DNA of 64,000 nt, from NCBI RefSeq assembly GCF_949987535.1, contig NC_080064.1, forward strand, positions 41,178,282 through 41,242,281, in the 5' to 3' direction. Both the position numbers and the translations under genes were made by a program. Origin of the DNA: Balaenoptera acutorostrata (Eukaryota > Chordata > Mammalia > Artiodactyla > Balaenopteridae). Under the pieces are notes generated by a model that made no database searches, was not told the DNA's origin, and saw nothing but the letters and a program-made list of their open reading frames with translations. Positions 56,390 through 64,000 of this stretch are shown here, one piece after another (the first letter of the stretch is position 1; the number at the start of each line of letters is the position of its first letter).

Positions 56390-56545
56390 CAGTCAGAAAA
56401 CTGAGTGTCAGAGAGTGAAGTGACTTGCCCAAAGTTACATAGCTAGACAGGGGAAGAGGCTGGCTCTAGCCAAGATCTTTTGGGTTCAAGTCTTTCTTGC
56501 TAGTCAAATAGTCTTTATACTATCTCACAACATCTCCCTGTCAGC
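56390..56545 (-). mobile_element. MIR fragment, antisense
   Basis: GAAGTGACTTGCCCAAAGTT (56418), ACATAGCTAGACAGGGGAAG and GTCTTTATACTATCTCACAA are the antisense MIR 5' half. Confidence 0.7.
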
Positions 56546-57485
56546 TCACCCTCAGTACCAGCCACAAAGTGATGATTCAAAAATGACTTATTAGATTGAG
56601 TTTCATATACTCACTGGAACATTTACATTACAGTGGTCCCTCCATTAGCCTCCATGGCTGGCTCTTAAAAGAGGTTTATACCACAAGAGCACTCAGGTCA
56701 GAGCTTCTGAGTCAGAAGCCCACCCAAAACTACTGCACAACTCCCTTTTCTATGATGCACAGGATTATCACCCACTGTGGGTCAATATGTTCTTCTTTAA
56801 ATGTATTATTTCACCAGTCAGTCTTACAGATCTGAAAGCATTTTTAAAGATGATTTTCCATATCTCTCCTCCAATCAGTTTGTTTTAAGTTTAACTTCAG
56901 AAAAATCAAATTTTTATTGTGCTAAGTTACTGGGAGGCATCTCATTTTCCTCATTTTGTAATACCTATACAAATCTCAGCCTTTGCTATCAAAAGAGATA
57001 CAAAAAAAAAATAAAGGTAGGACAGACCTCTTGACAAAACTCACCCCATGTCATGGATTCCAACTGACCTTTCCAGTTTCATTTCTTGCCACTGCCCCTG
57101 AGAACAGCCCCTGTGGACTCAATCCCCTGTTCCATCTCAAAGGCCTTAGAGTGGTGAAGTTTCTCCTAAATGACTCTCTTGACAAGGTTGGTGATTTGAG
57201 ACAGTAGTGATTTTGCCAAGGTCCCAAAGAAAATTAACATCAGGGGAGAAGTTAGAATCTCTGGATTTTGCCATGGTTTTACCTTGAGCCATGATACTCA
57301 TGAGAGCTGCCAAGAAAGGGATGGAAAAAGAAGATATACTACAAGCTACCTATTTAAGGAAATGCGTGCCCCATGTAAGGCTTACCTGGACAAATGATTC
57401 CTACATTGTTAATATGGGCTACAGATTCAATACAAACATAAAAGGAAACCTCCCACCACACAGCAATGCCCAGAGTCCCTAAATA
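56546..57485. other. Unassigned non-coding sequence
   Basis: No gene is recognised. 57190-57260 is faintly MIR-like on the minus strand. Confidence 0.35.
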
Positions 57486-57760
57486 AGTGGAATATTTACT
57501 GTTCCCAGCAGAGCTAGTGGAAGTGACTACACTGAAAAAGCAGTTAATTTCTGGGCAATGTTTTTAATTCACTCCCTGCTGATCACTGTCTTGGGGGTCA
57601 TTCAATCAGCAGGAAAGCTTGGCTGTCAAAGATTCCAGAAATGCTCCTTTGACACAGTGCTGAGCAAGACACTTGGGCTGCTTTCCATCAGCCAATCTGA
57701 CAATACTCCCATACTTTCCTTTGAAACCCTATGCAGCTATTTATTTCTGTTTAGGTAAGG
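57486..57760. promoter_or_regulatory. Candidate conserved non-coding element
   Basis: Non-repetitive and balanced in composition. It has homeodomain-like TTTTTAATTCAC and CAGTTAATTTC, paired TCAATCAGCAGG / CATCAGCCAATC, and a CCAAT-type word GCCAATCTG (57692). One open frame (57558-57758) lacks any domain. The role is inferred only. Confidence 0.25.
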
Positions 57761-58194
57761 GGCTGGAGCCGGGGGGAAGGAATCTTGTCTCATAATTTAA
57801 GAGTAGCTTCAAAACATTTGAGTTAGTATTTTTTTATTTTTCTTTTTTAGGCAGGTAGAAAAAAACCTTAACTAGATCAGCATGAAGCAAGGCTGGGTAA
57901 TGAATATCTGGCCCACACATAACTATTGAAGCTCACTAGTCCTCTTTTGAATTAAACTGCAGGAAGATCACCTTGATTACAACATCCCAGACACATTCTC
58001 AAATAGCTACAGGCTTTGGTTGTCATGCCCAGAACCCATTGTTCTTAAGGGTGAAATGAACCAGAACTTGGAAACCAAAAAATGGAATCTCTCAAGAATT
58101 AAAATATGCTTCCTTGCTGCATCTTGCTTTCGCTGGCCACTCTTGCCTGTGTGAAATTGTTTCCCTGTTTCTCCAATCCATATCTGTCATTATG
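57761..58194. other. Unassigned non-coding block
   Basis: No repeat, exon or RNA gene is recognised. Confidence 0.35.
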
Positions 58195-58440
58195 TAGTGG
58201 AATGAGTGTGGACATTGTCATCATGAATACTTGGTTTGAATCCTAGCTATGCTACTTGCCAGCTACTTGCTTTGGGTAAGTTGCTTAACCCCTTTTAGAT
58301 TTAAATTCTCCCTTAGTAAAAGAGGAATAAGAATAGCTATCGCTGAGGATTATAGAGAAGATTAAATTAGAAAACATCTATGACAGAGCTTAACACAATT
58401 CTTAGCACACAGCATGTGCTCAATTAAATATTACTCTTCT
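58195..58440 (+). mobile_element. MIR SINE, nearly full length
   Basis: TTATGTAGTGGAATGAGTGT, TTTGAATCCTAGCTATGCTA, GGGTAAGTTGCTTAACCCCT, GAAGATTAAATTAGAAAACA and ACAGCATGTGCTCAATTAAA span the whole element in order. Confidence 0.88.
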
Positions 58441-58599
58441 TCCCTTTTCCCACCATATTGCCCACCTCAAAATTCAGTAGTTCCTCTAAGAATACAGCGA
58501 GTCTACTGTCAGCAGACATGATGCCCCAATACCCAAAGAAGACCCTTCTCTCCTACTCTGCAGTTCTCCTCAGAGAGGGCTAGCTTTTGTTGCCATAAA

Positions 58600-58790
58600 A
58601 ATGTATGTTTGTATCCCAGATCCTCTGATTCCAAGCTGTGTGAAATCAGGCAAATAACTTTTCAGAGGTTCTGTTTCTTCATCTTTAAATAAAAATGTTA
58701 CCTATGCCATAGGTTTGCTGTGCTGTGAAGATTAAATAAATGGAAAGCATGTTGTGGAGAACCTGACCCATCACAAAGAAACTGTAGCTT
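58600..58790 (+). mobile_element. MIR fragment
   Basis: TGTGTGAAATCAGGCAAATA, TTCTGTTTCTTCATCTTTAA and GAAGATTAAATAAATGGAAA form a decayed MIR 3' half. Confidence 0.65.
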
Positions 58791-59815
58791 TTAGAGTTAA
58801 TTACAAAGAATTCATTAGGGTTCCTTTGTCTGCCCAGTCTAAACTGAATGTAAAGGGCAGGAAGAAAAAAACCCCTAAAACACCTGTTCCTTGGCCTCCA
58901 GAAGCTCACAGTCAGGAACAAGATGTTCAGTAAATATAAGTGCTAAAGTATACTTGGGGAAGGGTCTTGGAAATGCATTTAGATCTCTCTCCCACGGTGC
59001 ATCTAGTTCCAAAGGAGTTTCATTGTGCAGTAAACCATAGAGGATAACTATTCCGGCTTCATAAAATATTTTTGTTTCAAAATAAAAAAGCAGTTAAATC
59101 TAAGCATTTTAACTGGGTCTAAAGGTCACATACGACTCTGCAATTATGTGATCCCCTCTTCAACATCCTCTAGAGTTGACAGAGTATTCAATGCCTTCAG
59201 AGGCGCCCAAGTTCTCACTGAATGCTTCTGACTGCTGGACAGTACAAGCTCACAGGGAACAACAAGGTAGCACTCTATATTTCATTCACTTAGTTGTTTC
59301 CTCATCTCCTAGACAGATCTTTGAAAGGGAGATTAAATTTCTTCAAAAGGTAAAATTAAAATTCAGAATTTGGAAAAAGAGAAGGATGCATTATCAATAC
59401 TGTGTCCCTGATTGGGGAGCTAGTTTTTGAGTTTAACCAGTTCAGACTTAGGCCCTGAAATAAATTTTGATAAAAGAGTGAGGATAGTCTAAGAAGGTTT
59501 AATATTATTGTCCTAAAGTTTTGGGATGGGAGTTGAATTAAAAAACACTGAGGAAGAGAAGGGTATCACAGCAAGGGAAGAAGAAGTAGACTTGGTGGTA
59601 TAATGGTAAGGAAGGGCTTTATGGGTTCAAATAACAGTAATGGTCTTCCCCTGCTGCTTCACTTGATAGTCTAAGCTTTCCACACAGGTATATGCATGTG
59701 AAAACCTTCTGTCAAGTGTAAAAGTTTATATAGGGCAGCCATTCTTTAATTTTAGCTCCTTCTCAGCTGCTTTGTTTTATTTTGTTTTGTTTCTTTGACG
59801 CTTTATTTTGCCTTT
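58791..59815. other. Unassigned non-coding sequence
   Basis: No confident repeat or gene. Confidence 0.35.
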
Positions 59816-60010
59816 GAGATGACTTCTTACAGGACTGACTACATAGTTTGAGAGGCCCAGTGCAAAATGAAAATGTAAGCCTCTTATTCAAATATTATTA
59901 AGTTCCCCAGAGGGCAAGAACAGGACATTAAACCAAGCATGAGGCTCTTCTAAGGGCAGGGCCCTATGAAACTGCATGGGTTGCAAGTCCAGGAAATCAT
60001 CCATAGAGTC
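59816..60010. mobile_element. Possible ancient DNA-transposon fossil
   Basis: CCCAGTGCAAAATGAAAATG, CATTAAACCAAGCATGAGGC and CTTCTAAGGGCAGGGCCCTA resemble a known non-autonomous mammalian repeat, probably hAT-like. I cannot name it or see its ends. Confidence 0.35.
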
Positions 60011-60555
60011 TCACTAAACCTGGATCTAAGCAACCACTCACTGAGTACAGTCCTGAATAGGTCATTAGTAGTCCTTAATTATTAGGGGAAATATTTTTAG
60101 GAAGTTTTACATTAGTTATTCACCAGCCCTTCCATTCTTCCCCTTTCCCTTTGACATCTGCTTATTGATTCTGACAGCAATACATGCTGGTGATGATGAT
60201 GAAGGTAAGGAATAAGTATGGCAATGAGGATAAGAATGATGATACTTTAAGAAGCCCTGGTCTAAGCCAGAACACCAGATTTGGAGGAGCTGGGTTCAAG
60301 GGCTATAGGCCCAAAGAGGACTAATATGGTGTAGGGCAGTAAGGATGCCACAAAAATTTATGCTGCTTTCATGATTTTGCCCAGAACTGGTTGGTATGCT
60401 AGAATTTTGTGCTTAAAAATGAGAGTTAGTGTTTCCTAAAACTAACTGATATGCTAACTGAGGAACAATCCCAAGGAAACCCATCAAAAAACTGACAAAT
60501 CAGAAAATTCTCTTTTGAATTTTATCAAATCCTCGACTCTCTGTCCTTCCACTAG
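60011..60555. other. Unassigned non-coding block
   Basis: No feature is recognised. Confidence 0.35.
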
Positions 60556-60765
60556 TCTGGTTACTTCATGGTCTTTCTCTACCTCTAATACATGATCTTC
60601 CATTAAATCATTGTGTGGCCCTGGGCTTCAATTACCTTTTACAAATCTCAACCTTCATATCTGTAAAATGGGAATATTGTTTACTATACTACCAAAGGCC
60701 AATTGTGAGGATCAAATATGCCTTGCACATAGTACATATTCAGAAAATACTGTTAAGGTGACATA
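60556..60765 (+). mobile_element. MIR SINE
   Basis: TCATTGTGTGGCCCTGGGCT, TCATATCTGTAAAATGGGAA, GAGGATCAAATATGCCTTGC and CATAGTACATATTCAGAAAA lie in MIR order. Confidence 0.75.
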
Positions 60766-61005
60766 AATCTGTATCACTGACACTTTATTATAAAGTCTAG
60801 GCCTTCTTCTTTTTCACTTGGAAGTCTTTTAATAAGGTAGTTAGGAACCCATCCAAAGGACTTTAAGCAAGCAGAAGAAAATTGGGAGAAACAGAAGAGT
60901 AGAGAAGGAGCTTGAGAGCTCACACGTCTGCCCTAATTACACCAAGTTCCACATGACTCTGGACTTCAACACTAACAAAAATCTCAGTCTCTCTGCTATG
61001 CAACC
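60766..61005. other. Unassigned non-coding block
   Basis: No feature is recognised. Confidence 0.35.
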
Positions 61006-61110
61006 AAATCGACATAGAGCAGGCTCTGTGGCAGGCCCTGTGCAGGACACTGGAGGAACAGAGATGAATCAGACACTGTCTCTACCCTGGGGGTTCACTG
61101 TCCAAAAGGG
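61006..61110 (-). mobile_element. L2 fragment, antisense
   Basis: GGCAGGCCCTGTGCAGGACA, GGAACAGAGATGAATCAGAC and TACCCTGGGGGTTCACTGTC are an antisense L2 3' end. Confidence 0.65.
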
Positions 61111-61429
61111 TGCTCACTTAGAGGAGTAGAAGGAGAAGGTCTGGTTGGGATGAGGCGATAGGAAGTTGAACCACTGAATCCTGTAGTCAAGTTCCTTCGT
61201 GATAGATACAGCATACACTGAGCATATATGTATGTGTGTGTACGGTTGTGTTCCCATGTACAAATGCATACTTGTATCTGTGCCTATACCTGTATGTATA
61301 ATCTCTAAGAGAAGATAGAGGAAAAGATCTGAAAATGAAAACGAAACGGTCAGATACGTCAGTTAGCCAAACAAGCTAACTACAGAAAAATTAGGAAGGC
61401 CCTAAGACTTAACTACTGACTGCTTCCAT

Positions 61430-61560
61430 TCACTCACTTATTCAGTCAACCAACCAGAATTTACTGGGCACCAGCTACATGCCAGCAACTGGGTGCCAGG
61501 AGGCATATGAAGATGAAGACTTAGGCACCAATCCTGCCTTCAATATTGGAATTATTTAAG
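61430..61560 (-). mobile_element. L2 fragment, antisense
   Basis: CACTCACTTATTCAGTCAAC, AATTTACTGGGCACCAGCTA and CATGCCAGCAACTGGGTGCC are antisense L2 terminal wording. Confidence 0.6.
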
Positions 61561-62240
61561 TTTCTTTCTTGCTCACTAAACTGCAACTGCCTCAAAATCA
61601 GAGATACTGTGTATTCTGTATATGGCAATGGAAAATAACTGCGCAGCTGAACTGATAAGGAAAAAAAAGAAAATGTCTTCTTTTATATGTCACAGGATGC
61701 TTTGTTTGATACCCGATTCTTAAAAAGAGAAAGGGCCACAACTGCAAAGATATATACTATTTAGTTTGTTCCATGATTGCCAGAACACAATACTAAAGAA
61801 CTAGGCAGAGAAGCCAGAGGAGACTTACAGGCAGATTAATCATGGACTTCCACTAGTCCCAAGGTGGGACTGCTTCAGCTGACCCCACTTACCTTAACGA
61901 GGATAAGATGTCCTGGTGGGGTGAAATTAGAGGAGCTGCCAAATTGACTTTGGTATATCATGCTCACATTGGCATGGCTCACAAAATTTGCTTACCTGGG
62001 AGTTTATTTTCAGTAAGCAAACCCTGTTGTGGGCCACCTATGACATTAAGCAAACTGGATCTCCATGGATTATAGAGTGAGCCCAGACAAATGTTCCATC
62101 TCCTTGGGGCTACAAGGGCTAGTGGCCATCAGGAATCACATTGGATTCTCGTACAGTGCTGCCAGCCAATCCAGAGCCAATGGTCTCTGAGAGATAGTGA
62201 CGAGAGGCTCTGTGCAAAAAGATCAATCACCTTGAGAACT
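61561..62240. other. Unassigned non-coding block
   Basis: No recognised repeat or gene. Confidence 0.35.
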
Positions 62241-62244
62241 GAAT

Positions 62245-62470
62245 TCATAGGAAATGGGCATTTACTGAGTACTTCCTAAGTGCTAGGCACTCTATTGAGT
62301 GTTTTAGATTATTTTTTAAACCTCCAAGATGACCCTAACTGCAGTTTAGAGATGAGAAAACCGAGGCTCAGAAAGATTAAGCACCTCGTCTGTCACAGCT
62401 GGAAAGTAGGAGAGGTAGAAATGAATCCCAGGTCCATCTGTTAACAAAGTCCATACTCTCCTTTTCAGAA
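62245..62470 (-). mobile_element. MIR SINE, antisense
   Basis: GGGCATTTACTGAGTACTTC, AAGTGCTAGGCACTCTATTG, AGATGAGAAAACCGAGGCTC and CAGGTCCATCTGTTAACAAA cover most of an antisense MIR. Confidence 0.85.
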
Positions 62471-62799
62471 CCTTCAGGTAATACAAGAGTAGGCAAAAGC
62501 AGTCTGTTACTGCCAAACATTTCAGTTCATTCACATTTCCAGCCTTTAATACAGAATGAGATCAGATGCAAAAAAACATAAGTCCTGACAAATAAGAGTG
62601 TTTAATACTTAACTTGAATGAATGTTTATGATAATGAAAGGATTAAGGTGCACAAACATATTAAAATTTAGGGAAACTAGACAAAATCACTTTTATCTGT
62701 TGCAAACTCTGTTGAATATTTAATGATCTGATTTATAACTATGCCTGTTGGAGCTGCTATGGAAGGTGGGAGGAGTGTCTTCCCACATTATGTTACATC

Positions 62800-63370
62800 T
62801 CTGGAGGTGGCTTGAACCATCACCCGCGTCTCAGTAACAACAAAATCTCAATCTCCTTCCTTGATATCTCTCCTGAGCTCAAATTTATATGTCCAACTTC
62901 TAACTGGACTCTTCTACTTGGGTGTCCCACAGCCTATTGTGCAAAAATGGACACATTATTGCTTTCCCTCACTTCAAACCTGCTTCTCTTCCAGTATTAC
63001 TTATCCTTTTATCTGTCTCTGGGACTAGTTCCATCTTCTATTTATCCCCCTAAACAAACACCTAACAGTCTTCCCCAACATAGTTCTCTTTTTCCAATCA
63101 CTAGGTCCTTTCTTAAATTCAAATTTCTATCTTTCAAATGTGTATATTGCCTTTATAGTATTTACCAAATATTGTATTCATACATTTATTTTTGTAATTT
63201 TCTAAAAATTCATTTTTATGATTATTCAAATAATATGTCCCCTATTACACTGTAAATTTCATAATAGCAGGAGCAATATCTCTTTTCTCACCATTTTATT
63301 GCCTGTACCAATAATGGTGCTTGACACATCGTAGGCATTCAATAAATACATGTGGAAAGGATGGATAAAT
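62800..63370 (+). mobile_element. L2-like LINE, sense
   Basis: Resembles the sense L2 region (CTCCTGAGCTCAAATTTATA, TCTAACTGGACTCTTCTACT, TTGGGTGTCCCACAG). It ends in a clear L2-type tail, ATGGTGCTTGACACATCGTA and GGCATTCAATAAATACATGT (63315-63353). The 147-codon frame 62812-63255 is a chance opening. Confidence 0.55.
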
Positions 63371-63374
63371 CTAT

Positions 63375-63653
63375 TCTTTGCCACCCCTGCTGCCACACAC
63401 CTGGTTCACATTCTTATCATTTTTCACCTGGGTAACAGCAACAGTATCTTAATTGCCTTCTAATTGGCCCATCAAAAAAGTCATCATCCATTCCGCCAAA
63501 GTGGACTTTCTCAGGCACATATCTGATCACTGATAATGTCCCTTCTTTTTCCCCCAAGTGAGATCTGATTGAATCAAACAGCTTAACGGTTGGTGTAGCC
63601 TTGCCTTAAGATGGAAAGCACCCTGTACCGTGAAGTAAAAACCCTGATGTCCA
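63375..63653 (+). mobile_element. L2 LINE, sense, split by an L1 tail
   Basis: CACACACCTGGTTCACATTC (63394), TCACCTGGGTAACAGCAAC, GCCTTCTAATTGGCCCATCA and ATATCTGATCACTGATAATG match the sense L2 reverse-transcriptase C-terminal region. It may continue after 63830. Confidence 0.6.
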
Positions 63654-63813
63654 CCTAGAGGGGTGGGATAGGGAGGGTGGGACGGAGGGAGATGCAAGAG
63701 GGAAGAGATATGGGGACATATGTATATGTATAACTGATTCACTTTGTTATAAAGCAGAAACTAACACACCATTGTAAAGCAATTATACTCCAATAAAGAT
63801 GTTAAAAAAAAAC
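63654..63813 (+). mobile_element. Severely 5'-truncated L1 tail with target-site duplication
   Basis: About 160 bp of L1-A/B-type 3' UTR ending ACTCCAATAAAGATGTTAAA and an A-rich tail. Flanks are AAAAACCCTGATGTCCA (63637-63653) and AAAAAACCTGATGTCCA (63814-63830), a 17-bp target-site duplication with one change. It is inserted in an L2. Confidence 0.93.
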
Positions 63814-63830
63814 AAAAAACCTGATGTCCA

Positions 63831-64000
63831 GTTGACCTGCTAGGCGTATTTAGTATATTCTCAAATTTTTGAAGTCATAGACCCTCTTAAGAATCAGTTG
63901 AAAGATATGGTTTATGTAAAAATATGCACAAAAATTTGAATACAATATCCAGTATGTTCCTGGATACAAAACTGAATTCTGATCCCATGATAAGATCCCT
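63831..64000. other. Unassigned end of window
   Basis: Nothing confidently recognised; possibly the L2 continuing. Confidence 0.3.

Overview
This window is non-coding mammalian nuclear DNA that has been shaped almost entirely by retrotransposons. Four tRNA-derived SINEs of the CHR type (start GGGGCTTCCCTGG, or the related GGGACTTCC form) and L1 elements with a typical cetartiodactyl 3' end point to Cetartiodactyla. No BovB-type LINE is apparent, which favours a cetacean over a ruminant. I found no spliced host gene, no convincing host exon, and no tRNA, rRNA, CRISPR or prokaryotic feature. The open frames that code for anything recognisable are LINE relics. The window is therefore intergenic or deep-intronic.

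Layout. 1-3.7 kb: ancient L2-like LINE on the minus strand, interrupted by a 5'-inverted L1 (856-1828) and a 79-bp mariner MITE hairpin (2164-2242). 3.7-16.5 kb: AT-rich sequence with scattered MIR and L2 fossils, plus one CHR SINE with a clean target-site duplication (13012-13311). 16.5-31.2 kb: a nested L1 stack. L1-A (about 16481-31155) is near full length and carries a SINE in its ORF2. L1-B (24429-31054) is also near full length and landed in the 3' UTR of L1-A with a 14-bp target duplication. A short L1-C (30029-30390) landed in the ORF2 tail of L1-B with a 12-bp duplication. 31.2-37.4 kb: unique sequence, MIR/L2 fossils and a homeodomain-motif-rich block. 37.4-41 kb: a second minus-strand L2-like stretch split by a twin-primed L1 (38070-38821) and an older L1 (38968-40715). 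41-64 kb: unique sequence with MIR/L2, minus-strand L1 pieces (43195-44148), three more CHR SINEs, several microsatellites, and a 160-bp L1 tail inserted at 63654-63813.

How the parts relate. Each L1 once encoded ORF1p (RNA-binding coiled-coil protein) and ORF2p (endonuclease plus reverse transcriptase); the SINEs depend on that machinery. All ORF1/ORF2 copies here carry stops, frameshifts or insertions, so none should be active. The nesting gives a relative order: L2/MIR first, then L1-A, then L1-B, then L1-C; the SINE in L1-A also postdates L1-A.

I did not find an undescribed gene system. The best leads are the mariner hairpin as a possible microRNA precursor, two L1 lineages with unrelated 5' UTRs that share a YY1-like site at the same offset, repeated modules in the L1-A promoter region, paired double poly(A) tails that suggest short 3' transductions, and a few unique blocks that look like distal enhancers. 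All coordinates for old repeats are read by eye and are approximate.
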